Origin: Methylobacterium sp.
Lineage (GTDB): Bacteria; Pseudomonadota; Alphaproteobacteria; Rhizobiales; Beijerinckiaceae
Length of the DNA stretch: 64,000 nt
Assembly (NCBI GenBank): GCA_002928875.1
Contig: PERO01000020.1
Span: 558,001 to 622,000, forward strand
Reading direction: 5' to 3'
Below are positions 53,937 through 63,236 of this stretch, in pieces (within the stretch, counting starts at the first letter, position 1; every line of letters begins with the position of its first letter). A program made the translations under genes and the position numbers. A model generated the notes under the pieces. That model ran no database searches. It worked only from the letters and a program-made list of their open reading frames with translations, and had not been told where the DNA came from.

Positions 53937-56351
53937 ATGCCCCTAGCCGCCGACACCCTCGCCACCCTCGCCGAACTCGAGCGCCGCACGCTCTGGCTCG
54001 CATCCTGGATGATTCACCACGCGAACCATGTCCGCCCGGCGGATGAGGTGAAGGTCGGCGGGCATCAGGCCTCCTCGGCCTCCATGGCGACGATCATGAC
54101 CGCGCTCTACTGGCATATCCTGCGCCCGCAGGATCGGGTCGCGGTGAAGCCGCATGCCTCGCCGATCTTCCACGCGATCCAGTATCTCGCGGGGAACCTC
54201 GCCGTGGAGAAGATGCGGAATTTCCGCGGCTTCAAGGGCGTGCAGAGCTATCCGAGCCGCACGAAGGACGTGGATGACGTCGATTTCTCGACCGGCTCCG
54301 TTGGTCTTGGCGTCGCGCAGACGCTCTTCTCGAGCCTCGTGCAGGATTACGTGAAGGCGCACGGCCTGATGAAGGATCGCCCCGAAGGGCGCATGGTCGC
54401 GCTCGTCGGCGATGCCGAGATGGATGAAGGCAACATCTATGAAGCCCTCATCGAGGGCTGGAAGCACGGCCTTCGGAACTGCTGGTGGGTGGTCGACTAC
54501 AACCGCCAGAGCCTCGATGCCGTGGTGCGCGAGGGCCTCTGGGAGAAGTTCGAACGCATGTTCGAAAGCTTCGGCTGGGACGTGGTGATCGTGAAGCATG
54601 GCCGGCTCCAGCAGGCGGCCTTCGCGGAGCCCGGCGGCGAGCGCCTGCGGCAATGGATCGACCAATGCCCGAACCAGCTCTATTCGGCGCTGACCTTCCA
54701 GGGCGGCGCGGCCTGGCGGAAGCGGCTGCTCGATGAAATCGGCGATCAGGGCCCCGTCACGCGGCTCATCGAGAAGCGCTCCGATGCCGAACTCGCGAGC
54801 CTCATGGGCAATCTCGGCGGGCAGGATCTGCCCTCGCTGGTCGAGGCCTTCGAGAAGGCCGCCGAACATGACCGGCCCACGCTGTTCATCTGCTACACGA
54901 TCAAGGGCTTCGGCCTGCCGCTCGCGGGCCACAAGGACAACCATGCCGGGCTGATGACGCCGGCGCAGATGGAAACCTTCCGCACCGCCATGCATGTGCG
55001 GCCCGGCGCGGAATGGGAGAAGTGGGAGGGCGCAAAGCTCGATCCCGCGCGCCTTGAAGCCTTCGTGAAAGAGGCGCCCTTCTTCCGCGAGGGCATGCGC
55101 CGCCTTTCGTCACCCGCCGTACCGGTGCCGGAGCGGCTGCCCGTGCCAACCGAGCGCGGCAAGCCGGTTTCGACGCAAATGGGCTTCGGGCAGATCCTCA
55201 ACGAGATCGCGAGGCTGGATTCGCCGCTGGCGAGCCGCATAGTCACGACATCGCCGGATGTGACCGTCTCCACCAATCTCGGTCCCTGGGTGAACCGGCG
55301 CGGGCTTTTTGCGCGCGAGAGCATGGCCGATCTCTTCAAGGCCGAGCGCATTCCCTCCACCTACACCTGGGAATTCTCGCCGAAAGGCCAGCATGTCGAA
55401 CTCGGGATCGCCGAATCGAACCTGATGATCATGCTCTCCGCCCTCGGGCTGTCGCATTCGATCAACGGGGCGCGATTGCTGCCCATCGGGACGCTCTACG
55501 ATCCCTTCATCTACCGCTCGGCCGACCAGTTGAACTATGCCTGCTATCAGGATGCGCGCTTCCTGCTCGTGGCGACGCCTTCGGGCGTGACGCTCGCGCC
55601 GGAGGGCGGCGCACATCAATCGATCGGCACGCCGCTGATCGGCATGGCACAGGACGGATTGTGCTCCTTCGAGCCGGCTTTCGTGGATGAACTCGCGACC
55701 ATCCTGCGCTTCTCCTTCGATTACATGCAGCGCGACGGCGAAGGCGACCCCGACGAACAGACCTGGCTGCGCGACGAAACCGGCGGCTCGGTCTATCTCC
55801 GGCTCTCGACGCGCCCGCTGGAACAGCCCATCCGCGAGATGAGCGCGGATCTCGCCCGCGACATCGTCAACGGCGCCTACTGGATGCGCCCGCCGGGGCC
55901 GAATTGCGCGGTCGTCATCGCCTATCAGGGCGCGGTCGCACCGGAGGCCATCGCCGCGACGGGCCTGCTGGCCGAGGATCGGCGTGATGTGGCGCTGCTC
56001 GCGGTGACCTCGGCAGATCGCCTCAATGCCGGCTTGCAGGCGGCGGAGCGCGCGCGCCAGCGCGGCCACCATGGCGCGATGAGCCATATCGAGCGGCTGT
56101 TCGCGCCGCTGTCGCGCGAATGCGGCATCGTCAGCGTGATCGACGGGCATCCGGCCACGCTCGCCTGGCTCGGCGGGGTCTATGGCCATCGCCTGAAGGC
56201 GCTCGGCATCGAGCATTTCGGCCAGACCGGCACGATCTCCGATCTCTACCGGCACCACGGCATCGACACGAACGCGATCATCAACGCCGCGCAGGCCGTG
56301 AGCCGGGGCCGCGACGTGCGCTACCTGCGCCCGCTCGAAGCGCGGATCTGA
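53937..56351 (+). CDS. Homodimeric 2-oxoacid dehydrogenase E1 / transketolase-like ThDP enzyme
   Basis: The start is ATG 53937 (MPLAADTLATLAELERR). The 804-residue protein resembles the single-chain AceE/MdeB-type E1 more than transketolase. It shows VGGHQASSASMATIMTALYWHILRPQDRV, the ThDP motif VALVGDAEMDEGNIYEALIEGWKHGLRN, then VVDYNRQSLD, the SPKGQHVELGIAESN segment with its ThDP-activating Glu, and the C-terminal FGQTGTISDLYRHHGID. No E2 or E3 gene is in the window, so its complex partners or true substrate (pyruvate, 2-oxobutyrate or another 2-oxoacid) are open. A LysR gene follows after 123 bp. Confidence 0.82.
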   Translation: MPLAADTLATLAELERRTLWLASWMIHHANHVRPADEVKVGGHQASSASMATIMTALYWHILRPQDRVAVKPHASPIFHAIQYLAGNLAVEKMRNFRGFKGVQSYPSRTKDVDDVDFSTGSVGLGVAQTLFSSLVQDYVKAHGLMKDRPEGRMVALVGDAEMDEGNIYEALIEGWKHGLRNCWWVVDYNRQSLDAVVREGLWEKFERMFESFGWDVVIVKHGRLQQAAFAEPGGERLRQWIDQCPNQLYSALTFQGGAAWRKRLLDEIGDQGPVTRLIEKRSDAELASLMGNLGGQDLPSLVEAFEKAAEHDRPTLFICYTIKGFGLPLAGHKDNHAGLMTPAQMETFRTAMHVRPGAEWEKWEGAKLDPARLEAFVKEAPFFREGMRRLSSPAVPVPERLPVPTERGKPVSTQMGFGQILNEIARLDSPLASRIVTTSPDVTVSTNLGPWVNRRGLFARESMADLFKAERIPSTYTWEFSPKGQHVELGIAESNLMIMLSALGLSHSINGARLLPIGTLYDPFIYRSADQLNYACYQDARFLLVATPSGVTLAPEGGAHQSIGTPLIGMAQDGLCSFEPAFVDELATILRFSFDYMQRDGEGDPDEQTWLRDETGGSVYLRLSTRPLEQPIREMSADLARDIVNGAYWMRPPGPNCAVVIAYQGAVAPEAIAATGLLAEDRRDVALLAVTSADRLNAGLQAAERARQRGHHGAMSHIERLFAPLSRECGIVSVIDGHPATLAWLGGVYGHRLKALGIEHFGQTGTISDLYRHHGIDTNAIINAAQAVSRGRDVRYLRPLEARI

Positions 56352-56474
56352 TTGCCCGTCGTGTCGCATGGATTTCAGGCGAGCCGGTTTCCGCTTCGCT
56401 TGAAAATGCCTTGAACCGGCTGGACAATTGCCCCCGGACCATCCGACATTCGGAGCCGGGGAGAAAAGAAGCCG

Positions 56475-57422
56475 GTGAACGAACTCGGTCCCACATTCGG
56501 CGGGTCGCGCAGCGGCATGACGCTGCGCCAGATCGAGGTCGTGCGCGCGATCATGATCACCGGCACGATTGCCGGCGCGGCGGAGTTGCTGCGCGTCTCC
56601 GCGCCGGGCATCAGCCGGCTGATGAAATACACCGAGCGCTCGCTGAACCTCCGGCTCTTCGAGCGGCGCCACGGCCGCTACGTGCCCACGCCCGAGGCGC
56701 AGGACATCTTCGAACAGATCAACGGCGTCTACAAAAAGGTCGACGACCTGCATTTCACGCTCTCACGCATCGAGCGCGGCGCGGGCATCGAACTCAAGAT
56801 CGGCTCGGTGCCGTCGATCTCGCATGTGATGGTGCCGCGCGCGATCGAGCGCCTGCGCGCCCAGCACCCGGATCTCCGCCTCGACATCAACATCCTGAAG
56901 ATCGAGGAGGCGGTGGATTACATCCTCCTCGGCAAGGGCGAACTCGCGGTGATGAGCTACAAGCTCGATCATCCCGGCATGGATTTCCTGCCGCTTGCCC
57001 GGGGAAAACTCGTCTGCATCGTGCCGGAGAACCACCCGCTGGCCGAAAAATCCGTGGTCAGCGCGCGGGACATGGTGCGCTTCCCGATGATCGGCATCGA
57101 GCCGACCGACCCCTATGGCCGCATCATGTGCGACCTCTTCGAGCGGGAGAGCCTCGCCTTCGATCTCATCATCAAGGCGCGCTTCGGCACGACGGTCTGC
57201 GCGCTGGTGAAGGCCGGGCTCGGCATTGCGATCATCGACGAGTTCACGGTCGCGCATGGCTCGATGCCGGGCATCCGCATCCTGCCGATCGCCGAGGAGA
57301 CGCCCTTCCAGACCTATGTCGCGGTGAAGACGGATCGCGCGCTCTCGCGCTATGCCGAGAACTTCGTGCGCCTGCTGCGCGGCGAGATGCAGGCCTGGGC
57401 AAGCCGGAGCAGCGGAACATAA
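56475..57422 (+). CDS. LysR-family transcriptional regulator
   Basis: The 315-residue protein starts at GTG 56475; ATG 56517 (MTLRQIEVVRAIM) is an alternative. The winged HTH is seen in MTLRQIEVVRAIMITGTIAGAAELLRVSAPGISRLMKYTERSLNLRLFERRHGRYVPTPEA. A periplasmic-binding-like effector domain follows (KIGSVPSISHVMVPRAIERLRAQHPDLRLDI, RFGTTVCALVKAGLGIAIIDEF). It probably controls the downstream importer/quinate operon and perhaps the E1-like gene upstream. Two direct repeats lie just after its stop, in the importer's promoter region. Confidence 0.95.
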   Translation: MNELGPTFGGSRSGMTLRQIEVVRAIMITGTIAGAAELLRVSAPGISRLMKYTERSLNLRLFERRHGRYVPTPEAQDIFEQINGVYKKVDDLHFTLSRIERGAGIELKIGSVPSISHVMVPRAIERLRAQHPDLRLDINILKIEEAVDYILLGKGELAVMSYKLDHPGMDFLPLARGKLVCIVPENHPLAEKSVVSARDMVRFPMIGIEPTDPYGRIMCDLFERESLAFDLIIKARFGTTVCALVKAGLGIAIIDEFTVAHGSMPGIRILPIAEETPFQTYVAVKTDRALSRYAENFVRLLRGEMQAWASRSSGT

Positions 57423-57428
57423 CATGAT

Positions 57429-57467
57429 GTTAGGTTTGGAGCACAAAGTGGTCGTTGCGTTAGGTTT
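57429..57467. promoter_or_regulatory. Direct repeat GTTAGGTTT x2 upstream of the importer operon
   Basis: GTTAGGTTT at 57429-57437 and again at 57459-57467, exactly 30 bp (about three helical turns) apart, between the LysR gene and the binding-protein gene. It is a candidate regulator-binding pair. Confidence 0.4.
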
Positions 57468-57557
57468 CAAGCGCGTGTTTTATCCCGCCTGAAACCCGGG
57501 AGTCGCCGAGACAAGGCGGCCAAGGGCGGGGAGAGAAGACCAAGAGGGAGGATATCC

Positions 57558-58691
57558 ATGGATCGCCGAATGTTTGTCGCGGCCGCGCTGGCTCTGGGCC
57601 TGTCGCCGGCCCTGGCGCAGGAGAAGATCAAGCTCGTCAACGTGGTGGAATTGTCGGGCGCAGGCGCGACCGCGGGCACCAACTGGAAGAACGGCATCGA
57701 CATCGCCGTCGCCGAGATCAATGCCAAGGGCGGCATCCTCGGTCGTCCGATCGAGATCGTCCATTACGACACCCAGACCAATCCGGGGAACACCCGCGCC
57801 GCCGTGCAGCGCGCCATCGATGAAGGCACCTATGCCGTGCTCGGCCCGGTCTTCTCCGGCCCGATCGGCGCCTCGATGCAGATCGCCCAGCGCGCCGAGA
57901 TTGCGCAGATCGTCGGCGGCGAGGCGGCGGGCCTCACGAAGCAGGGCAACCCCTATCTCTTCCGCACCTCGCTGAGCCAGGCGGCGGCCATGCCGAAGAT
58001 CGCCGCCTATCTCCAGGGCGAGGTGAAGGCGAAGACGGTCGCGGTCGTCTGGGTCAACAACGATTTCGGCAAGGGCGGGCGTGACGCCATCCTCCCCGAA
58101 CTCGAGAAGCGCGGCATCAAGGTCGTGGCCGATGTCTCGACCGAGCAGGGCCAGGCGGATTTCGCCTCCGACGCCATCAAGGTGAAGAACGCGAATGCCG
58201 ATGCGGTGTTCGTCTACCTGAACGAGGAAGAAAGCGCCCGCTTCCTGCGCGCCGCGAAGCAGCAGGGCATCGACAAGCCGATGGTGGGCGAAACCACGCT
58301 CCTCGGCGCGAAGGTGATCGAGCTTGCGGGTGAAGCCGCCAACGGCGTGCGCGGCCATGTCGGCCTCTCGATCGATGCACCGGTGCCGGCCTTCCAGGAT
58401 TTCGGCAAGAAGTTCCAGCAGCGCTTCAACTATGTCTCCGACCATAACGGCCTGAAGGGCTACATGGCGGTCTACATGGTAAAATGGGCAACCGAGAAGC
58501 AGAAGAAGTTCGACAAGAAGGGCCTCGCCGACACTTTGCGCGGCGCGCGCATCACCCCGAAGGACGAGCCGGGAATCCTGATCGAGACGAAGATCGAGCC
58601 GAACGGCGACATCGACCGCGAGAGCTTCCTCGCCGAGGTCGTCGCCGGCAAGCAGGTGATCAAGCAGACCCTGCCGATGATCAATCCGTAA
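57558..58691 (+). CDS. ABC transporter substrate-binding protein, branched-chain amino-acid type (LivJ-like)
   Basis: The 377-residue precursor has a short signal peptide (MFVAAALALGLSPALAQ) and the type I periplasmic-binding fold: KIKLVNVVELSGAGATAGTNWKNGIDIAVAEINAKGGILGRPIEIVHYDTQTNPGNTRAAVQRAI. GAVFSGPIGASMQIAQ, VVWVNNDFGKGG and DAVFVYLNEEESARFLR fit the LivJ/HAAT class. AGAGGGAGG precedes ATG 57558. It begins the operon completed by two permeases and two ATPases. Such proteins also bind aromatic or other organic acids; the downstream enzymes suggest quinate/shikimate-type ligands. Confidence 0.93.
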   Translation: MDRRMFVAAALALGLSPALAQEKIKLVNVVELSGAGATAGTNWKNGIDIAVAEINAKGGILGRPIEIVHYDTQTNPGNTRAAVQRAIDEGTYAVLGPVFSGPIGASMQIAQRAEIAQIVGGEAAGLTKQGNPYLFRTSLSQAAAMPKIAAYLQGEVKAKTVAVVWVNNDFGKGGRDAILPELEKRGIKVVADVSTEQGQADFASDAIKVKNANADAVFVYLNEEESARFLRAAKQQGIDKPMVGETTLLGAKVIELAGEAANGVRGHVGLSIDAPVPAFQDFGKKFQQRFNYVSDHNGLKGYMAVYMVKWATEKQKKFDKKGLADTLRGARITPKDEPGILIETKIEPNGDIDRESFLAEVVAGKQVIKQTLPMINP

Positions 58692-58774
58692 GCCCTCCCG
58701 CCTGCTCCCTCCGTCATCCCGGCCGGCGCGGTCGGGATGACGCGACCGGCCACCCCATCCGGAGACATCAAGCG

Positions 58775-59653
58775 ATGGCCGAATTCATCGCCTATCTGAT
58801 CGCGGGCCTCGCGACCGGCGCGATCTACGCGCTGGCCGCCATCGGCTTCACGCTGGTCTGGCAGACCTCGCAGACCATCAATTTCGCGCAAGGCGAATTC
58901 GTGATGCTCCCGGCGATCCTGATCCTCGCGCTGGTGAAGCTGGCAGGCGCGCCGTTGTGGCTCGCGGCCATCCTCGGCGTGGCCTTGTTCGTCGCGCTCT
59001 TCGGCTGGGGCTTCAAGATCACCATCGTCGATCCGATGATCCGCCACGGCGTTCTGCCTTTGGCGATTGCCACCATGGCGCTGGCGATCATCATGAAGGA
59101 AGGCGCGAAGGATGGCTTCTCGGCCGAGGCGCAGAGCTTCCCGTCGCTCCTGCCGGCTGAGACGCTGAATTTCGCCGGGATTTCCATCTCCCTGCAGCAT
59201 GTCGCGATCATCGTGGTGGCCTGCGTGGCGATCGGCGGGCTGCAATGGTTCGTCACCCGCACCCGCACCGGCCGGCAGATGCAGGCCGCGGCGCAGAACC
59301 CCGGCGTGGCGCTGATCCTCGGCATTCCCGTGGCGCGGATGGTGATGCTCACCTTCCTCATCAATGCGGGGCTCGCGGCGCTCGCCTCCGTGCTGATCTC
59401 GCCGATTTACCTCGCGAAATTCTCGAATGGCGAGGTGATCGGCCTCTTCGCCTTCATCGCGGCCATTGTCGGCGGCTTCAACCAGGTGCGCGGCGCGCTC
59501 GCCGGCGGGCTGATCGTCGGCGTGATCGACAGCCTCGCGGCGGCCTATATCTCGACCTCCTATCGTCTCGCGGTGCCGCTGGTGCTGCTGGTGATCATCA
59601 TCCTCGTGAAGCCCGAAGGCCTGTTCGGCCGCAAGGAGGAGCGCCGGGTATGA
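58775..59653 (+). CDS. LivH-type ABC permease
   Basis: The start is ATG 58775 (MAEFIAYLIAGLATGAIYALAAIGFTLVWQTSQTINFAQGEF), with GGAGAC upstream; the track's 58484 is read-through. The 292-residue protein has about eight membrane segments. The family motif GAIYALAAIGFTLVWQTS..INFAQGEFVML is at the N terminus and NPGVALILGIPVARM at the EAA-like loop. The C terminus is VKPEGLFGRKE. It overlaps the next permease by 4 bp (ATGA). Confidence 0.95.
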   Translation: MAEFIAYLIAGLATGAIYALAAIGFTLVWQTSQTINFAQGEFVMLPAILILALVKLAGAPLWLAAILGVALFVALFGWGFKITIVDPMIRHGVLPLAIATMALAIIMKEGAKDGFSAEAQSFPSLLPAETLNFAGISISLQHVAIIVVACVAIGGLQWFVTRTRTGRQMQAAAQNPGVALILGIPVARMVMLTFLINAGLAALASVLISPIYLAKFSNGEVIGLFAFIAAIVGGFNQVRGALAGGLIVGVIDSLAAAYISTSYRLAVPLVLLVIIILVKPEGLFGRKEERRV

Positions 59654-60687
59654 GCGATATCCCCTCCTTCACGGGCAACGCGCCTGTGCCTGCCCGGCGC
59701 TTCTGGAAACGCGCCGATGGCGTGCTGATCACGCTGCTGGTCGCGGCGGTGCTGCTCTGGTTCGTGCCGGCCGGCATGGGGCGCTACGGCACCTATGTGC
59801 TCTCGCTCTGGCTGGTGACGGCGATCGCCGTGATGGGCCTGAACCTGACCCTCGGCCTCGCCGGCCTCAAGAGCCTCGCGCAGGCGGCCTTCATGGGCAT
59901 CGGTGCCTATGCGACCGCCATTCTCACCACGAAGGGCGGCATGGACTGGCTGCCAGCCTTCGCGATCTCGGGCCTGCTGACCTTCGCGGTGGGCCTCGTG
60001 CTCGGCTTCCCGGCCCTGCGGGTGAAGGCGCATTACCTCGCCTTCGTGACGCTCGCCTTCTCGACGCTGATCTGGCTGGTCTTGCGCAACGAGCAATGGC
60101 TGACGGGCGGCGTGTTCGGCCTCTCGAACATCCCGCGCCCCACGCTCTTTGGCGTGAAACTCGACGGTCCCCTCGCCTTCCACCGCTTCGTGGTGGTGGT
60201 GACGCTGATCCTTGCGCTGGCGCTCTGGTGGCTGATCCGCTCGCCCTGGGGCCGGGCCTTCCTCGCGCTTCGCGAGAACCCGGTGCGGGCGGCATCGCTC
60301 GGCATCAACATCCGCAATTACACGCTGCTCGCCTTCGCGATCGGCTCGGCCTATGCCGGTTTTGCCGGCGCGCTCTACGCGCCGCTGGTCGAGTTCATCG
60401 ATCCCTCGCCTTTCGCGCTTTCCGCCTCGTTCTTCCTGCTGCTGATGGTGGTAGCGGGTGGTTCGGGCTACCAGCTCGGGCCGTTCATCGGCGCGCTGCT
60501 GGGGGTGGTTTTGCCGGAATATCTGCGCGTCACCGGCGGGCTTTATCTCATCCTCTTCGCGGCCATCGTCGTGGCGCTGCTGATCGCCTGCCCGCAGGGG
60601 ATCATGGGCCTTCTCGAACGGGCATGGACGGCGATCCGCCGTCGCCCCATGGGCCGCAACCTTCCTGTGAAGGAGAGCGCGCTGTGA
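59650..60687 (+). CDS. LivM-type ABC permease
   Basis: The start is ATG 59650 (MSDIPSFTGNAPVP), overlapping the LivH-like gene by 4 bp. The 345-residue protein has about ten membrane segments. LivM landmarks are GLNLTLGLAGLKSLAQAAFMGIGAYATAIL, FPALRVKAHYLAFVTLAFSTL, SPWGRAFLALRENPVRAASLGINIRNYTLLAFAIGSAYAGFAGALYAPL and VVAGGSGYQLGPFIGALL. It pairs with the LivH-like permease in the inner membrane. Its stop overlaps the next ATPase start by 4 bp. Confidence 0.95.
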   Translation: MSDIPSFTGNAPVPARRFWKRADGVLITLLVAAVLLWFVPAGMGRYGTYVLSLWLVTAIAVMGLNLTLGLAGLKSLAQAAFMGIGAYATAILTTKGGMDWLPAFAISGLLTFAVGLVLGFPALRVKAHYLAFVTLAFSTLIWLVLRNEQWLTGGVFGLSNIPRPTLFGVKLDGPLAFHRFVVVVTLILALALWWLIRSPWGRAFLALRENPVRAASLGINIRNYTLLAFAIGSAYAGFAGALYAPLVEFIDPSPFALSASFFLLLMVVAGGSGYQLGPFIGALLGVVLPEYLRVTGGLYLILFAAIVVALLIACPQGIMGLLERAWTAIRRRPMGRNLPVKESAL

Positions 60688-61427
60688 CAACCGTTCTCCA
60701 GGTCGAAGGCCTCGCGAAGCATTTCGGCGGCATCCGTGCGGTGGAGGATGTGAGCTTCGCGGTGCATGAGGGCGAGATCCTCGGCATCATCGGCCCGAAT
60801 GGCTGCGGGAAATCCACCCTTTTCAACTGCATCCTTGGGCAATTGACGCCGACGTCGGGCCGCGTGCGGCTCGACGGGCAGGATGTCACGGGCCTCACGC
60901 CCGAAGCGATGAACAGGCGCGGCGTGAGCCGCACCTTCCAGCTGCTGCAGGTTTTCCCCGAACTCTCGGTGCGCGAGAACCTCATCCTCGCGGGGCAGGA
61001 GCACCGGGGGACGATGCTCTCGCGCCTCTTCGGCCCGCGCGATGCCGGGCTCACCGCCGAGGCCGAAAGGATGATCGGCTTCTTCCGCCTCGGGCACCTC
61101 GCGGATGCCAAGGCGGGCGGGCTTTCCTACGGCCAGCAGAAGCTGCTCGATGCCGCCATGGCCTTCATGGCCGGGCCCCGCCTCGTGCTGCTGGATGAAC
61201 CCGCCGGCGGGGTGAACCTCACCATGCTCGGCGACCTGAAAGAGCGGCTCAAGGTGATGAATGCCGAGGCCGGCGCGACCTTCGTCGTCATCGAGCACAA
61301 CATGGATTTCGTGATGAGCCTCTGCACCCGCGTGGTGGTGATGGCCGAGGGCCGGGTGCTTGCTGTCGGCACCCCCGCCGAAGTGCGCGCCAACCCGGCC
61401 GTCATCGACGCCTATCTGGGGCATTGA
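60684..61427 (+). CDS. LivG-type ABC ATPase
   Basis: The start is GTG 60684, overlapping the permease stop (GTGA); AAGGAGAG lies upstream. The 247-residue protein shows Walker A IGPNGCGKSTLFN, the SRTFQLLQVFPELSVRENL Q-loop region, a signature of the form GLSYGQQKLLDAAMAFM, Walker B RLVLLDEPAGGVN and the H-loop VIEHNMDFV. The extended C terminus (VGTPAEVRANPAVIDAYLG) is typical of LivG. The signature's SYGQ variant is common in this group. Confidence 0.95.
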   Translation: MTTVLQVEGLAKHFGGIRAVEDVSFAVHEGEILGIIGPNGCGKSTLFNCILGQLTPTSGRVRLDGQDVTGLTPEAMNRRGVSRTFQLLQVFPELSVRENLILAGQEHRGTMLSRLFGPRDAGLTAEAERMIGFFRLGHLADAKAGGLSYGQQKLLDAAMAFMAGPRLVLLDEPAGGVNLTMLGDLKERLKVMNAEAGATFVVIEHNMDFVMSLCTRVVVMAEGRVLAVGTPAEVRANPAVIDAYLGH

Positions 61428-61430
61428 GCC

Positions 61431-62198
61431 ATGGAACGGAAAGGCATGGACAAGACCCCGATCAGCGATCCGATCCTCGAACTCGAGAACGTGGTGGGCG
61501 GCTATGGGCGCATCACCATCCTCAACGGCGCGAGCTTCAAGGTGAAGCGCGGGGCGATCACTACCGTGATCGGCCCGAATGGCGCGGGGAAATCCACGGT
61601 CTTCAAGGCGATCTTCGGCCTCCTGAACCTCTCCTCCGGCACGATCCGCTTCGAGGGCCGCGACATCACCCGCTGGCCCCCGCGGAAGCTTCTGGAAGCG
61701 GGAATCGTCTATGTGCCGCAGGGGCGCAACATCTTCCCCGAACTCTCTGTGCGCCATAACCTCGAATTCGGCGCGGTGGCGGCCGGGCCGCACATCACGG
61801 ATATAGAAGCCCGTATCGAAGCCGCGCTCGATCGCTTCCCCGCGCTTCGCCAGAAGGCCGATGTGCAGGCCTCCACGCTCTCCGGCGGGCAGCAGAAGCA
61901 GCTCGAGATCATGCGCGGCCTGCTGCTCGACCCCAAGCTGATCCTGATCGACGAGCCCTCCATCGGCCTCTCGCCGCTCCTGGTGCAGGAGACCTTCGGC
62001 ATCCTGAAGGACCTGCGAGCCAAGGGCGTGACCATCCTGATGGTCGAGCAGAATGCCCGCTCGGCGCTGGACATCTCCGATGAAGGCCTCGTGCTCGAAA
62101 CGGGGCGGGCGCGCCTGCAGGGCCCGGCGCGGGATATCCTGAATGATCCGCGCGTGGCGCAGCTCTTCCTCGGCGGCGCGATGGCGGAGGCGGGCTGA
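61431..62198 (+). CDS. LivF-type ABC ATPase
   Basis: The 255-residue protein starts at ATG 61431 or, with a slightly better upstream AAGG, at ATG 61446. Walker A is IGPNGAGKSTVFK and the LivF signature GIVYVPQGRNIFPELSVRHNLEFG follows. The ABC signature is TLSGGQQKQLEIMRGL, Walker B LILIDEPSIGLSP and the H-loop position VEQNARSAL. It completes the importer. The next gene starts immediately after its stop, so transport and catabolic genes are one unit. Confidence 0.94.
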   Translation: MERKGMDKTPISDPILELENVVGGYGRITILNGASFKVKRGAITTVIGPNGAGKSTVFKAIFGLLNLSSGTIRFEGRDITRWPPRKLLEAGIVYVPQGRNIFPELSVRHNLEFGAVAAGPHITDIEARIEAALDRFPALRQKADVQASTLSGGQQKQLEIMRGLLLDPKLILIDEPSIGLSPLLVQETFGILKDLRAKGVTILMVEQNARSALDISDEGLVLETGRARLQGPARDILNDPRVAQLFLGGAMAEAG

Positions 62199-63236
62199 AT
62201 GAGCACCGCGCCGGTCCGCTTGGCCGTGATGGGCGCCGGGCTGATCGGCCGCCGGCATATCGAGCATGTCCTCGCCGAACCCGGAGCCGCCTTGCACAGC
62301 GTCATCGATCCCGCGCCGCAAGCGCAGGCACTCGCGGCCGAACGGGGCTGGCGATGGCAGGAGGCATTCGATTTTTCCCAGTCGGACAAGCCCGACGGCG
62401 TGATCATCGCCACGCCCAACGCGATGCATGTCGCGCACGGGCTCGCGGCCATCGAAGCGGCAATTCCGGTGCTCATCGAGAAACCGCTGGCGGACACGCT
62501 TTCGGGGGCGGAGCGCCTCGTGGCAACGGCAGAAAAGGCCGGCGTGCCGCTCGCCGTCGGTCATCACCGCCGGCATAACCCGATCATCGCGCGGGCCAAG
62601 GCGAAGATCGCGGCCGGCGAGATTGGCCCGATCGTGGCGGTGCACGGCTTCTTCTGGATCGCGAAGCCGGACGACTATTTCAACGTGAGCTGGCGGTGCG
62701 AGCCGGGCGCGGGGCCGATCCTGATCAATCTCATCCACGAGATCGACATCATCCGCCATCTCTGCGGCGCGATTTCAGAGGTCTGGGCGATTGCGGCCAA
62801 CGGGCAGCGCGGCTTTGCGGTGGAGGACAGCGCGGCGGTGATGATGCGCTTCGCGAATGGCGCGCTCGGCACCTTCACCCTGTCCGACGCCATCCCCTCA
62901 CCCTGGAGCTGGGAACTCACCAGCGGCGAGAACCCGGATTTCGCGCGAACTGGCGAGGCTTATCTGATGATCGGCGGGCGGGATGCCTCGCTCAGCCTGC
63001 CGCGGCTCGAGACATGGCGGCACAGACCCGCGAAAAGCTGGTGGCAGCCGATGGAAGCGACCCGGGAAAGCCTCCCGCCGCTCGATCCGCTGCGCGCGCA
63101 GATCGCGCAATTCTGCCGCGTCATCCGGGAGGGCGAGGCGCCGCTCGTCCCCGGCCGCGAGGGGCTCGAAAGCCTGCGCGTCATCGAGGCCATCCGGCAG
63201 GCCGCCACCACAGGGCAATCCGTGAGGCTCGCATGA
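62199..63236 (+). CDS. Gfo/Idh/MocA-family NAD(P)-dependent dehydrogenase, likely quinate/shikimate type
   Basis: The start ATG 62199 directly follows the LivF-like stop. The 345-residue protein has an N-terminal Rossmann fold (LAVMGAGLIGRRHIEHVL). The EKP motif comes at about residue 93 (VLIEKPLADTLSGAERLV), with VGHHRRHNPIIARAKAKI and the C-terminal substrate domain (GPILINLIHEIDIIRHLCG, His in the catalytic helix). Gfo/Idh/MocA enzymes oxidise polyols and cyclitols. Placed immediately before a QuiC-like gene, it most plausibly oxidises quinate or shikimate; this is inference. Confidence 0.9.
   Translation: MSTAPVRLAVMGAGLIGRRHIEHVLAEPGAALHSVIDPAPQAQALAAERGWRWQEAFDFSQSDKPDGVIIATPNAMHVAHGLAAIEAAIPVLIEKPLADTLSGAERLVATAEKAGVPLAVGHHRRHNPIIARAKAKIAAGEIGPIVAVHGFFWIAKPDDYFNVSWRCEPGAGPILINLIHEIDIIRHLCGAISEVWAIAANGQRGFAVEDSAAVMMRFANGALGTFTLSDAIPSPWSWELTSGENPDFARTGEAYLMIGGRDASLSLPRLETWRHRPAKSWWQPMEATRESLPPLDPLRAQIAQFCRVIREGEAPLVPGREGLESLRVIEAIRQAATTGQSVRLA

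Noticed and set aside
57414-57437. GGAAC before the importer operon as a possible EcfG promoter
   Set aside because: No CGTT occurs 16-17 bp downstream.
60543-62759. 738-codon minus-strand ORF across the ABC ATPase genes
   Set aside because: It spans three firmly identified plus-strand genes and has shadow composition.
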